Assembly: GCF_900199725.1 (NCBI RefSeq)
Contig: NZ_LT904904.1
Coordinates: 673,810-732,472 of the forward strand
DNA from: Cytobacillus massiliigabonensis
Lineage (GTDB): Bacteria; Bacillota; Bacilli; Bacillales; Cytobacillaceae
Direction of reading: 5' to 3'
DNA length: 58,663 nucleotides
A program made the position numbers and the translations under genes. Shown piece by piece: positions 26,820-35,488 of the stretch. How positions within the stretch are numbered: the first letter of the stretch is position 1; every line of letters begins with the position of its first letter. The notes under the pieces were generated by a model, which had not been told where the DNA came from, searched no databases, and was given only the letters and a program-made list of their open reading frames with translations.

Positions 26820-27113
26820 ATGAACTCTGTGAAATTTGCTTGCAGTAATATAGAAAAAAGAATGATATTAACCAAATACGATTATCATAAAAATGTGCTG
26901 AAAAATGAAATTAAAACAATAAAATCTATCAAAATACCAACTCAAGATTATTCCATTAAAAATTTTGAATTAGTGGATTGGATTATAGATGAGTTTACTC
27001 CGCAAGAGCTTGAAAATCTTTTGGAAGAGATTAAAATTGTGAAAAAGAGAACAAAAAATATTAAACCCTTTCTTGCAACAATTGCAGTTGGTTTGTTAGG
27101 CAAGGCGCAGTAA
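26820..27113 (+). CDS. Uncharacterised 97-aa protein
   Basis: I do not recognise it. It is a basic, mostly helical protein with an ELVDWIIDEFTPQELENLLEE-like amphipathic middle and a hydrophobic C-terminus (FLATIAVGLLGKAQ). AAAGGTGA precedes ATG 26820 at good spacing, and a strong sigma-A promoter lies upstream, so it is probably real. It stands alone between the HD-GYP gene and hpf. Confidence 0.65.
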   Translation: MNSVKFACSNIEKRMILTKYDYHKNVLKNEIKTIKSIKIPTQDYSIKNFELVDWIIDEFTPQELENLLEEIKIVKKRTKNIKPFLATIAVGLLGKAQ

Positions 27114-27141
27114 TAAGAGAATATCAAGTTAATAATTAAAA

Positions 27142-27168
27142 GCCCTTGCTGTAGCAGGTGTTTTTTTC
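27142..27168 (+). terminator. Terminator after the 97-aa gene
   Basis: Imperfect stem around CCTTGCT-GT-AGCAGG (27144-27158) followed by seven T residues. Confidence 0.6.
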
Positions 27169-27363
27169 TGTGAGAAACAAAATGGTACACATAAAAATTA
27201 AAATCTATATTTTCCCTTCGTGGCTAAATGAGTGGAGTTGCTCTGCTGCTTTTTTGGAAAGTATATTTTTGTTCACAACGTTAAATTTCTTCATTATACA
27301 AAAGATAGGTACAAAGTATCCTTCACCAATCCGACAAAATTCTCAAACTTTTTTCATGTACTA

Positions 27364-27392
27364 GCAGGAGATTTATGGGGTAAAATAGAAAT
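27364..27392 (+). promoter_or_regulatory. Candidate sigma-H promoter of hpf
   Basis: GCAGGAGAT (27364-27372), 12 bp, ATAGAAAT (27385-27392), close to the SigH consensus RNAGGAWWW/RNNGAAT. B. subtilis hpf (yvyD) is SigH and SigB controlled; no SigB site was seen. A TATAAT at 27474-27479 next to the gene could be a second promoter. Confidence 0.45.
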
Positions 27393-27498
27393 GTAAGTAT
27401 ATAGTCTTTTATTAAGGCTAAGTGTCTTTTACAAAGGAAGCCTGTTAGGCTGAGAAAAGGCACGCAGTATTTGTATAATGAAAAGGAGGAGTTCGCTT

Positions 27499-28050
27499 AT
27501 GAATTTTAACATTCGTGGTGAAAACATTGAGGTAACTCCAGCAATTAGAGAATATGTAGAGAAGAAAATTGCAAAATTGGAGCGGTATTTCACCGAGTCT
27601 CCAGATGCAACCGTACATGTGAATTTAAAAACGTACCAAGATAAAACCTCCAAAGTAGAAGTAACAATTCCAATGCCGAATTTAGTCCTTCGTGCAGAGG
27701 AAGTTCATGATGATATGTATGCAGCAATTGACTTGATTACTGATAAATTAGAACGCCAAATCCGTAAGCATAAAACGAAGGTAAACCGCAAATTCCGTGA
27801 AAAAGGCAATTTGCCAGATATGTTCGTTACGCTTGATGACTCTGAAAGAACACCGATAGATGAAGATCAGGAGCTGGAAGTAGTACGTCAAAAAAGCTTT
27901 GATCTAAAGCCAATGGATAGTGAAGAGGCGATTCTGCAAATGAATATGCTGGGCCACAATTTCTACGTGTTCACAAATGCAGAAACAAGCTTAACAAATG
28001 TTGTCTACAAGCGAAAAGATGGCCGCTATGGTCTAATTGAAGCACAATAA
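27499..28050 (+). CDS. hpf: Long-form ribosome hibernation promoting factor
   Basis: Binds the 30S subunit and dimerises 70S ribosomes into inactive 100S particles in stationary phase. The 183-aa product has an N-terminal S30AE domain (MNFNIRGENIEVTPAIREYV) and a C-terminal dimerisation domain (MDSEEAILQMNMLGHNFYVF...YGLIEAQ), marking the long form. The start is ATG 27499 after AAAGGAGG; the earlier in-frame ATG 27478 precedes that site. It lies between the flagellar genes and secA as in B. subtilis. Confidence 0.96.
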   Translation: MNFNIRGENIEVTPAIREYVEKKIAKLERYFTESPDATVHVNLKTYQDKTSKVEVTIPMPNLVLRAEEVHDDMYAAIDLITDKLERQIRKHKTKVNRKFREKGNLPDMFVTLDDSERTPIDEDQELEVVRQKSFDLKPMDSEEAILQMNMLGHNFYVFTNAETSLTNVVYKRKDGRYGLIEAQ

Positions 28051-28055
28051 ATAAG

Positions 28056-28084
28056 GGAACCCCGCTGTCAAAAGCGGGGTTTTC
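28056..28084 (+). terminator. Terminator of hpf
   Basis: 9-bp stem AACCCCGCT (28058-28066) / AGCGGGGTT (28073-28081) with T-rich 3' flank. Confidence 0.88.
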
Positions 28085-28243
28085 CTATGCACGCTGATCA
28101 GAATCAGATATTATTTGTGCTGCCTGAATTTGAATTCTTGGCGGATTTTTTACCTCTGAAGTGATTGCTGATGTATATGTTGTCTCTAGGATACTTCAAA
28201 AAGTAAAGATTAAAAGCCATTTTTGTAATGCTGCGGTTTTCAA
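28085..28243 (-). pseudogene. Possible small peptide gene with an in-frame TGA
   Basis: From TTG at 28243 the minus strand gives a hydrophobic start (MKTAALQKWLLIFTF), a TGA at 28198-28196, then a further 36 codons ending DSDQRA and a stop. AGAGGAG lies upstream at rather long spacing. It could be a broken exported-peptide gene; the evidence is thin and the function unknown. Confidence 0.25.
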
Positions 28244-28335
28244 TTAACTATTTTCTCCTCTTTTTGTATAATTTTGATTAAAGTAAGAGGGAGTTTCTAC
28301 ACCGCAAATTCCTCCTTTATTATATGTGGGGTGCC

Positions 28336-28464
28336 TTATTTTGTCTTTGCGTGTTTTTCATCGATTCTTTTTTCGATTTTTTCCATTTGAAGCTTGTCTT
28401 TTAATAATTCTTCTTTGTTCTTCTTTGTTAATTCCTCAATTGAGAATCTGATTTTTTTATTCAA
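28336..28464 (-). CDS. FbpB-like small basic protein
   Basis: A 42-aa protein starting at TTG (28464-28462): MNKKIRFSIEELTKKNKEEL, then KDKLQMEKIEKRIDEKHAKT. The pattern SxEELxxxNKxELLxDKxxxEKIExRID is that of the Fur-regulated basic protein B family (PF13040), small proteins linked in B. subtilis to the FsrA iron-sparing response. TTGGAGGAA precedes the start by seven bases. Its mRNA would begin at a promoter more than 300 bp upstream and pass through a yybP-ykoY manganese riboswitch. No Fur box was recognised. Confidence 0.72.
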   Translation of the reverse strand: MNKKIRFSIEELTKKNKEELLKDKLQMEKIEKRIDEKHAKTK

Positions 28465-28500
28465 TGTGAATTCCTCCAATATACTTAGTTTTTAGTGGAT

Positions 28501-28583
28501 GAGCCTTTGATGTACCCGCTCATAAAGTTTTTTTTCGAATGAAAACATGTAATGAACACGTATATCAAAGGCGATTTAGTGCA
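28501..28583 (-). repeat. Dispersed palindromic element, copy A
   Basis: Arms GCCTTTGATGTAC (28503-28515) and GTATATCAAAGGC (28560-28572) form a 13-bp stem with one G-U pair. On the minus strand it begins TGCACTAAATCGCC and is alignable with copy B at 47007-47072. It lies in the fbpB-like leader. Confidence 0.7.
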
Positions 28584-28604
28584 TAAACAGAATAATTTTA
28601 GATG

Positions 28605-28636
28605 AAAAAAGACCTTTACCGCGATGGGTAAAGGTC
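28605..28636 (-). terminator. Second terminator below the Mn riboswitch
   Basis: Perfect 10-bp stem GACCTTTACC/GGTAAAGGTC (28636-28611 read on the minus strand) with a six-base loop and six T residues. It repeats the sequence of the riboswitch expression-platform hairpin. Confidence 0.85.
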
Positions 28637-28645
28637 ATAAATAAA

Positions 28646-28760
28646 GACCTCTACCGCTTGGTAAAGGTCTGGCTAACAATTTTTAGGCTGCCAACAATGC
28701 CGAGAGCAAATGCTCTGAAATGACGACAATGCTGTAAAAGCTACTCCCCTTTAGGAGAAC
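28646..28760 (-). ncRNA. yybP-ykoY manganese riboswitch with terminator platform
   Basis: On the minus strand the core TAAAGGGGAGTAGC (28753-28740), then GTCGTCATTTCAGAGC, CTCGGCATTGTTGGCA and AGCCAGACCTTTACC match the yybP-ykoY family, a Mn2+ sensor. P1 pairs TAAAGG with CCTTTA (28667-28662). The same CCTTTA strand can instead pair in the terminator hairpin GACCTTTACC-AAGC-GGTAGAGGTC (28669-28646), so metal binding would favour read-through. Such switches usually control Mn exporters; here the next gene is a 42-aa fbpB-like ORF. Confidence 0.92.
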
Positions 28761-28781
28761 AACTATTCAATTTATAATCAC

Positions 28782-28810
28782 ATTATATAAAGAGAACGAG
28801 AATATGTCAA
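28782..28810 (-). promoter_or_regulatory. Sigma-A promoter of the Mn riboswitch RNA
   Basis: Perfect TTGACA (28810-28805), 17-bp spacer, perfect TATAAT (28787-28782) on the minus strand. Confidence 0.9.
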
Positions 28811-28911
28811 TCATAGCGGTTTTACATGTAATCAATCTGTCAAAACTAATAGATCAGAATAGAAGAATAGAATATAAACAGATTCCATTGGGATAAGGGA
28901 GAAGCTGAAAA

Positions 28912-29470
28912 ATGACTACTGTAAAAGTAAGCCGGAATGAACCATGTCCGTGCGGAAGAGGGAAGAAGTAAAAAAAATGCTGTGGGAACAAGGATGCCAT
29001 TTCTATAACAGATGTGATTGATCATGAAGTGCTGGAGCTGCAATAGGAAGCGAGAATTTTTGCTATGCAGCGGTATAGATATGAAATAAACGACGTTTTT
29101 GAAGACTTTCTTCAAGTACTAGAGGATGCCGATAAGGAAGATGAGGATTTCTATGAATTTCTGCACCCGTTTTGGTTTCTTGTATTTGAACCGCTGGAAG
29201 ATGAAAAAACCATTATGCAGAAGTTTATTGAGAATAAACTTCACAAGGTTTCGCACACAAGAGTGAGAAAGATCCTTGAATCTTGGCAGTAAGGCTATGC
29301 TGTCGCAGGAATTGTAAAGGAATATCGGGAGGATCGTCTTATTATTGAAGATACACTTACGGGTAGGCAGTATCCTGTCGATCTTTTTGAACATTCGCGA
29401 GATTACGAGGAAGGGGTATTTGCTTTTGCGATCTTGCATCGCTATGGAGAACATTGGGCTCTTCGGTGAT
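28912..29470 (+). pseudogene. SEC-C motif protein, broken by three in-frame stops
   Basis: From ATG 28912 one frame stays protein-like for about 185 codons. It starts MTTVKVSRNEPCPCGRGKK, then a TAA replaces the usual Tyr before KKCCG, giving the zinc-binding SEC-C motif CPCGxGKKxKKCC. A TAG follows ELQ at 29044 and a TAA follows SWQ at 29290; the frame then reads GYAVAGIVKEY to TGA at 29468-29470. No frameshift is needed. The rest is acidic (EDADKEDEDFYEFL) and resembles long SEC-C proteins. Likely a recent pseudogene. Confidence 0.75.
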
Positions 29471-29488
29471 TTGGTGCAATTAATGTTG

Positions 29489-29590
29489 TTGACCGGAATA
29501 TACGGGAACATGACCGGAATACCATAATTTTGACCGGAATAATGAGGAAATTGACCGGAATATTAAAGCTTTGACCGGATTACATGAAAA
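29489..29590. repeat. Phased 20.5-bp repeat of TTGACCGGAATA
   Basis: Five copies of (T/A)TGACCGGA begin at 29489, 29510, 29530, 29551 and 29571, spacings 21, 20, 21 and 20, close to two helical turns. The bases between the copies are not conserved. It lies between two pseudogenes. Confidence 0.85.
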
Positions 29591-29683
29591 ATGTGAATAA
29601 AAAAGTAAATATGAGAAATTAGGAAGGAGTTCTTTATGATATATAGAAAGTAGATACTAAAATTTTTAAAGGAGTCGATGAAA

Positions 29684-30681
29684 TTGATTGTAAAAGAACG
29701 TACAATTCCAATCAAGATTCAAAAAATCGAAGCGCTTTTAAGAAGAATCCCAAAAAGTCATTGGAAAAGAGCTGAAATGGAAGCAGATCTAGCAAAAAGA
29801 TGGGCTGGATTCAGAGGAGAACAGACTCTAGACTTTCCTCTAAGCAAGCTTCTCGAAAAGGACTTTATGATATTCCATGGTCTACGCCTTTCCAACGGAA
29901 AACACTTCTTCCAAATAGACACTTTACTCCTCACCACTTATTTTGCACTCGTTCTTGAAGTGAAAAATTATACGGGAACGCTGTACTTTGATCCCCTACT
30001 GAATCAGCTCATTCAAACCACCCCAAACCGGAAGTTAAGGGATATGCCAATCCAATTGAACAGGCTCGCCAGCAGCGGATGGAAATGAAAAAATGGCTGA
30101 AAAAACGTAATATCTCTATTCCGAATGATTTCCTAATTGTTATTAGCAAGCCCTCTACCATCATCCAAACATCTCATGGATACATGAACATGCTGCAAAA
30201 GGTTCTCCATTTGCAATTTCTATTAAGCAGGATCGAAAAAATAGGTTCATCTTATAAAAAAGAAGTACTCCATACAAAAGAGCTCAAGAAAGTTTGCCGA
30301 ATTCTATTAAAAGAACATTCACCAGAAACCTTTGATGCTCTAAAATTTTACAAAATTCCTCGACATGAAATCCTCACTGGTGCTCTATGCTCTAATTGCC
30401 CATCCCCTATAGCTCTGAAGAGACACCATGGAACTTGGTTCTGCACGAATTGCGGGACAAAGGATAAAACAGCTCATGTCAAAGCAATAAATGATTATTT
30501 TCTTCTAACAAATGATTCGCCCATTACTAATAAGCAGTTCCGTCATTTTCTCCATCTTTCCTCAGCAGATATAGTTAAAAAATTGTTGGCTGGAATGCCG
30601 TTGCCTAACAAAGGTGCTACAAAAGGAAGAGTTTACCTTCCTGCTTCAGATTATCAAAATATTACTGAATTAAAAGGGTAG
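29684..30681 (+). pseudogene. NERD-domain protein with a frameshift
   Basis: Two reading frames together make one nuclease-related-domain protein. The first (start TTG 29684 after AAAGGAG; ATG 29678 is too close to it) holds the NERD core GEQTLDFPL, FQIDTLLL and LEVKNYTG. Near 30030-30045 the frame must change, after which YANPIEQARQQRMEMKKWL continues in the second frame to a C-terminal zinc ribbon (CSNC, CTNCG) and the stop at 30681. Either a real indel or an assembly error. Confidence 0.8.
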
Positions 30682-30730
30682 TTCCGTTACTGCACTTATT
30701 CACCACACCCTCATAAGTTGTCACCCCCTA

Positions 30731-30759
30731 GTGAAAGTGGTAATATTAATAGGTATAAT
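30731..30759 (+). promoter_or_regulatory. Candidate sigma-A promoter of secA
   Basis: GTGAAA (30731-30736), 17 bp, perfect TATAAT (30754-30759). Confidence 0.55.
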
Positions 30760-30823
30760 ATGAGATTTCATGGGAGATTTTTACTGAAAATCTTTTCCTA
30801 TCCAATATAAAGGAGCGTTTTAA

Positions 30824-33334
30824 ATGCTTGGGATTTTAAATAAGGTGTTTGATCAAAATAAACGCGAACTAAAACGACTCACAAAAATTGCAGAACAAAT
30901 TGAAGCACTCGCGGCTGATACGGAAAAATTAACGGATGATGAGCTGCGCGGCAAAACAGAAGAATTTAAAGCACGCTATCAAAAAGGCGAAACATTAGAT
31001 GACTTGCTTGTTGAAGCATTTGCTGTTGTGCGTGAAGGCGCAAAGCGTGTGCTTGGCTTGTACCCATACCCGGTTCAATTGATGGGGGGAGCTTCCCTTC
31101 ATGATGGAAACATCTCTGAAATGAAAACAGGGGAAGGTAAAACGCTAACTGCGACGATGCCAGTATACTTGAATGCTATTTCTGGTAAAGGAGTTCACGT
31201 AGTTACAGTCAACGAATATCTTGCTAGCCGTGATGCTACTGAGATGGGGCAGCTCTATGAATTTTTAGGACTAACAGTTGGGTTAAACTTAAATGGACTT
31301 TCAAAGGAAGAAAAGCAAGCAGCCTATGCAGCTGATATTACGTACAGCACAAATAACGAATTAGGCTTTGATTATCTTCGTGACAACATGGTTCTTTATA
31401 AAGAGCAAAAGGTTCAGCGCCCGCTTTTCTATGCGGTCATCGATGAAGTGGACTCCATTCTAATCGATGAAGCACGTACCCCGCTGATTATTTCTGGAAC
31501 AGCGCAAAAGTCGACAGCTCTTTATATTCAGGCTAATGCGTTTGTCCGTACATTGAAAAAAGATGAAGATTACACATATGATGAGAAAACAAAAGGTGTT
31601 CAGCTGACAGAAGAAGGAATGACGAAAGCAGAGCGGGCTTTTGGCATTGAAAACCTTTTCGATATTTCGCATGTCACACTGAACCACCATATTACACAAG
31701 CGTTAAAGGCGCATTCAAGCATGCATCTTGACGTGGATTACGTTGTTCAAGAAGGCGAAATCGTCATCGTCGACCAATTTACTGGCCGTTTGATGAAGGG
31801 GCGCCGGTATAGCGATGGTCTGCATCAGGCAATTGAAGCAAAAGAAGGCTTAGAAATTCAAAATGAAAGCATGACCTTAGCGACGATTACATTCCAGAAC
31901 TACTTCCGTATGTATGAAAAACTAGCGGGAATGACTGGTACAGCGAAAACGGAAGAAGAGGAATTCCGCAATATTTACAATATGAATGTTGTTGTTATTC
32001 CTACGAACCGTCCAATTGCCCGTGATGACCGAGCAGATTTAATTTATTCATCAATCGATGGCAAGTTCCGTGCGGTTGTGGAGGATATTGCTGAGCGTCA
32101 TAAGAAAGGCCAGCCGGTCCTTGTCGGTACAGTTGCCATTGAAACTTCGGAGATTATCTCTAAATATTTAACGAAAAAAGGCGTACACCATAATGTCTTG
32201 AATGCGAAGAACCACGGGCGAGAAGCAGAAATCATTCTCGATGCCGGTAAAAAAGGTGCAGTCACGATTGCGACAAACATGGCGGGCCGTGGTACGGACA
32301 TTAAGCTAGGTGAAGGGGTTAAAGAATTAGGCGGACTAGCTGTTATTGGTACAGAGCGACATGAGAGCAGACGGATTGATAACCAGCTTCGCGGACGTTC
32401 TGGCCGTCAGGGAGATCCAGGGATAACGCAATTCTACCTTTCCATGGAAGATGAATTAATGCGCCGCTTCGGTTCAGATAATATGAAATCGATGATGGAG
32501 CGTCTTGGCATGGATGATACCCAGCCGATTCAGAGTAAAATGGTCTCAAAAGCGGTTGAGTCTGCTCAGAAGCGAGTAGAGGGCAATAACTTTGATGCGC
32601 GTAAACAGCTTCTTTCCTATGACGATGTTCTTCGTCAGCAGCGTGAAATCCTTTACGGGCAGCGTAATGAAGTATTAGAATCAGAAAATCTTCGTGAAAT
32701 CGTTGAGAAAATGCTGATGACTTCACTCGAGCGCAATGTTCATGCCTTCGCACCAGCGAGCGGGGATGAGGATGAGTGGAACCTTCAAGGGCTGATTGAC
32801 TACGTAAATGGAAATCTGCTTCATGAGGGAGATATTACTGTCGATGATCTTAAAGGCAAGGATACAGAAGAGATCATTGAGGCCATTTATGCAAAGGTGA
32901 AAGAACGCTATGACGAAAAAGAAGAGCTTCTTCAGCCAGAGCAAATGCGTGAGTTTGAAAAAGTCATCGTTCTTCGTGCGGTTGATACGAAGTGGATTGA
33001 CCATATTGATGCGATGGATCAGCTCCGTCAAGGGATTCATCTTCGTGCATACGGTCAAATCAACCCGCTTCAAGAGTACCAGCAGGAAGGCTTTGCGATG
33101 TTTGAAAATATGATTGCAGCAGTCGAAGAAGATGTTGCAAAATACATCATGAAGGCTGAAATCCGCAACAACCTTGAGCGTCAAGAAGTTGCAAAAGGCC
33201 AAGCGGTCAACCCGAAGGAAGACGGGGAAAAGGTGAAGAAAAAGCCTGTTGTCAAACAGCTTGATGTCGGCCGCAATGATCCATGTATTTGTGGAAGCGG
33301 GAAAAAATATAAGAACTGCTGTGGAATTGGATAA
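30824..33334 (+). CDS. secA: SecA, preprotein translocase ATPase
   Basis: Motor that pushes secretory proteins through SecYEG. The 836-aa product has Walker [29 protein letters not shown], the second nucleotide-binding fold with [13 protein letters not shown] and [10 protein letters not shown], the helical scaffold, and a C-terminal zinc-binding tail [26 protein letters not shown] precedes ATG 30824. Length matches B. subtilis SecA (841 aa). Confidence 0.98.
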   Translation: MLGILNKVFDQNKRELKRLTKIAEQIEALAADTEKLTDDELRGKTEEFKARYQKGETLDDLLVEAFAVVREGAKRVLGLYPYPVQLMGGASLHDGNISEMKTGEGKTLTATMPVYLNAISGKGVHVVTVNEYLASRDATEMGQLYEFLGLTVGLNLNGLSKEEKQAAYAADITYSTNNELGFDYLRDNMVLYKEQKVQRPLFYAVIDEVDSILIDEARTPLIISGTAQKSTALYIQANAFVRTLKKDEDYTYDEKTKGVQLTEEGMTKAERAFGIENLFDISHVTLNHHITQALKAHSSMHLDVDYVVQEGEIVIVDQFTGRLMKGRRYSDGLHQAIEAKEGLEIQNESMTLATITFQNYFRMYEKLAGMTGTAKTEEEEFRNIYNMNVVVIPTNRPIARDDRADLIYSSIDGKFRAVVEDIAERHKKGQPVLVGTVAIETSEIISKYLTKKGVHHNVLNAKNHGREAEIILDAGKKGAVTIATNMAGRGTDIKLGEGVKELGGLAVIGTERHESRRIDNQLRGRSGRQGDPGITQFYLSMEDELMRRFGSDNMKSMMERLGMDDTQPIQSKMVSKAVESAQKRVEGNNFDARKQLLSYDDVLRQQREILYGQRNEVLESENLREIVEKMLMTSLERNVHAFAPASGDEDEWNLQGLIDYVNGNLLHEGDITVDDLKGKDTEEIIEAIYAKVKERYDEKEELLQPEQMREFEKVIVLRAVDTKWIDHIDAMDQLRQGIHLRAYGQINPLQEYQQEGFAMFENMIAAVEEDVAKYIMKAEIRNNLERQEVAKGQAVNPKEDGEKVKKKPVVKQLDVGRNDPCICGSGKKYKNCCGIG

Positions 33335-33345
33335 TTCAAAAAAGC

Positions 33346-33386
33346 CCGGCAAGCTGTTCAATGAATAGCTTTGCCGGTGTTTTTTT
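33346..33386 (+). terminator. Terminator of secA
   Basis: Stem CCGGCAAGCT (33346-33355) / AGCTTTGCCGG (33367-33377) with one bulge, followed by a T-tract at 33380-33386. Confidence 0.85.
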
Positions 33387-33395
33387 CTTATAGGG

Positions 33396-33424
33396 TGTAA
33401 AAGTATGAACGAGAACAGTATAAT
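33396..33424 (+). promoter_or_regulatory. Candidate promoter of prfB
   Basis: TGTAAA (33396-33401), 17 bp, perfect TATAAT (33419-33424); the -35 is weak. Confidence 0.4.
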
Positions 33425-33481
33425 AAAAAAAGGCTGACAAAGTGAACGAATAGCAGCTTAAAAACTTTTAGAGGTGAAAGC

Positions 33482-34583
33482 ATGGAATTAGCAGATATTC
33501 GGAATGAATTAGAGAAAATGGCTAAACGATTAGCGGACTTTAGGGGGTCTCTTTGACTTAGAAAACAAAGAGGCTCGTATTGCGGAGCTTGATGATACAA
33601 TGCTCCATCCAGGATTTTGGGATGACCAGCAGAAGGCACAAGTGGTCATCGGGGAGCTTAATGGGCTGAAGGATCAGGTTCATGAGCTTTATGATTTGAA
33701 TGAAACATTTGAAAACCTTGAATTAACGTACGAGCTCGTGAAGGAAGAAGCAGATGCTGAGCTACAAGCGGAGCTAGAGGAAGAATTAAAGGATTTAGCC
33801 AAACGGTTAAATGAGTTTGAGCTGCAGCTTCTTTTGAGCGAGCCTTATGATAAAAATAATGCGATTCTTGAACTGCATCCAGGAGCTGGCGGAACCGAAT
33901 CACAGGATTGGGGTTCATTGCTTCTGCGCATGTATACACGCTGGGCAGAGAAAAAAGGCTTCAAAGTGGAGACGCTTGACTATCTTCCTGGGGATGAGGC
34001 TGGGATAAAAAGTGTTACACTAAGCATTAAAGGTCATAATGCATATGGCTATTTAAAGGCAGAAAAAGGTGTGCATCGTCTTGTGCGCATTTCGCCATTC
34101 GATTCGTCTGGCCGCCGTCATACGTCGTTTGTGTCATGTGAAGTCATGCCAGAATTTAATGATGAGATCGAAATAGATATCCGTACAGAAGACTTGAAAA
34201 TAGACACCTACCGTGCAAGCGGTGCGGGCGGACAGCATATTAACACAACGGATTCAGCTGTCCGAATCACTCATACGCCAACAGGAGTGGTCGTTACTTG
34301 TCAAACGGAGCGCTCCCAAATTAAAAACCGTGATCGTGCGATGAAAATGCTGCAAGCAAAGCTCTACCAGCGAAAAATTGAAGAGCAGGAGCAGCAGTTA
34401 GCAGAAATTCGCGGAGAGCAAAAAGAAATCGGCTGGGGCAGTCAAATCCGCTCCTACGTTTTCCACCCGTATTCCATGGTAAAGGATCACCGGACGAATA
34501 CAGAAAGTGGAAATACACAAGCAGTGATGGACGGAGAACTTGACCAGTTTATTGATGCGTACCTTCGTTCAAAGTTAAGCTAA
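33482..34583 (+). CDS. prfB: Peptide chain release factor 2, programmed +1 frameshift
   Basis: RF2 reads UGA and UAA stops. ATG 33482, after GAGGTGA, opens 24 codons ([20 protein letters not shown]...) to CTT-TGA at 33551-33556, where ribosomes slip +1 and continue from GAC 33555, giving a 366-aa protein. The later frame has the anticodon-like SPF motif ([11 protein letters not shown]) and the catalytic GGQ ([11 protein letters not shown]). The slip depends on RF2 supply, so it regulates itself. Annotating only the second frame would truncate the protein. Confidence 0.96.
33542..33557 (+). promoter_or_regulatory. RF2 frameshift signal
   Basis: AGGGGG (33542-33547, internal Shine-Dalgarno) followed after three bases by CTTTGAC (33551-33557), the conserved +1 slip site. 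Confidence 0.95.
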
Positions 34584-34597
34584 ATTCGGGAAATAAA

Positions 34598-34638
34598 AAG
34601 CCTTTGCACGGTCGTTCAGATCGGCAAAGGCTTATTTT
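34598..34638 (+). terminator. Terminator of prfB
   Basis: 10-bp stem AAGCCTTTGC (34598-34607) / GCAAAGGCTT (34624-34633) followed by ATTTTTA. Confidence 0.85.
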
Positions 34639-34679
34639 TATTGAAAATATGGCGTTTGCCAGTGAGAGTTGAAGGGGTG

Positions 34680-35240
34680 CTATACGTGGATTCTTTTCTT
34701 TAGCTGATTAATTTCTGTTTCGTGAACTCCGGTTTTTTCACTGAGATGCTTGATATCAATTTTTGTTCCCGTTAATTCATTTGAAACTATTCGGAAAGTT
34801 TCCTCGTGCTGATCAAGTTTTGTTTCTATTTGCTTAAAGTGACTTCTAAATTCTGTAGCATGGTTATTAATTGTTTCTTCAAGTCTGTGAATGCTGTTAT
34901 CCACATTGTCCAATCGGCTTTCGACTTTACCCAAGCGATTATCCACATTGTCCAATCGGCTTTCGACTTTACCCAAGCGATTATCCACATTGTCCAATCG
35001 GCTTTCGACTTTACCCAAGCGATTATCCACATTGTCCAATCGGCTTTCAACTTTTCCCAAACGATTATCCACATTGTCCAATCGGCTTTCAACTTTTCCC
35101 AAACGATTATCCACATTGTCCAATCGATTTTCCACATTTCCTATTCGTTCATCAAGATTATCAAGTCTTGAATCGATTGCATCAAACCGTTTAGAATGTC
35201 CTTTTACCTGTTCCAAAATTTCCATTAACAATTTTTCCAT
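34680..35240 (-). CDS. Repeat-built coiled-coil protein
   Basis: A 186-aa protein made mainly of a 14-residue (two-heptad) unit RLDNVDNRLGKVES, present five times and flanked by diverged copies, then a helical tail (HATEFRSHFKQIETKLDQHE). It should form one long coiled coil. No signal peptide, membrane segment or catalytic motif. SD AGGAGG lies upstream; TATAAT with an extended TGG (35268-35276) is a likely promoter. I do not recognise a named family. Confidence 0.75.
   Translation of the reverse strand: MEKLLMEILEQVKGHSKRFDAIDSRLDNLDERIGNVENRLDNVDNRLGKVESRLDNVDNRLGKVESRLDNVDNRLGKVESRLDNVDNRLGKVESRLDNVDNRLGKVESRLDNVDNSIHRLEETINNHATEFRSHFKQIETKLDQHEETFRIVSNELTGTKIDIKHLSEKTGVHETEINQLKKRIHV
34900..35130. 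repeat. 42-bp coding tandem repeat
   Basis: Near-identical 42-bp units inside the coiled-coil gene, each coding 14 residues. Because 42 is divisible by three and the unit lacks stops, several other frames stay open here; these are shadows. The two copies nearest the gene start (right end) share AACTTTTCCCAAACG in place of GACTTTACCCAAGCG. Confidence 0.9.
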
Positions 35241-35377
35241 TCTCTCACCACCACCTCCTTTTATAACATTATACCACTAATTTCAACACACAATTCTCAT
35301 CTTTGTTCATAGTTCATGGCAAAGATCCACAACCTAAGAATAGCTATTTATCCCTTTAACACAGCACACTATTGGCA

Positions 35378-35406
35378 TTTACAGTTAAATAGCTCCATGC
35401 TATACT
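35378..35406 (+). promoter_or_regulatory. Sigma-A promoter of yvjA
   Basis: TTTACA (35378-35383), 17 bp, TATACT (35401-35406). Confidence 0.7.
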
Positions 35407-35488
35407 CACTGTCGGTATATGTCGAAAGTCATGGGATTATTCGCTAAAAATCGGGGTAGTGGCTGACACTGCAAAGGAGAAAAATTTG

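Noticed and set aside
27158..27364. 68-aa frame between the 97-aa gene and hpf
   Set aside because: It starts inside the T-run of a terminator and overlaps the candidate sigma-H promoter; no ribosome-binding site.
28846..29115. 89-aa minus-strand frame
   Set aside because: It is antisense to the SEC-C pseudogene and has no supporting ribosome-binding site or family pattern.
34806..35280. Alternative open frames across the 42-bp repeats
   Set aside because: The 42-bp unit has no stop in several frames. Only the minus-strand frame has flanking non-repeat coding sequence, a ribosome-binding site and heptad logic.
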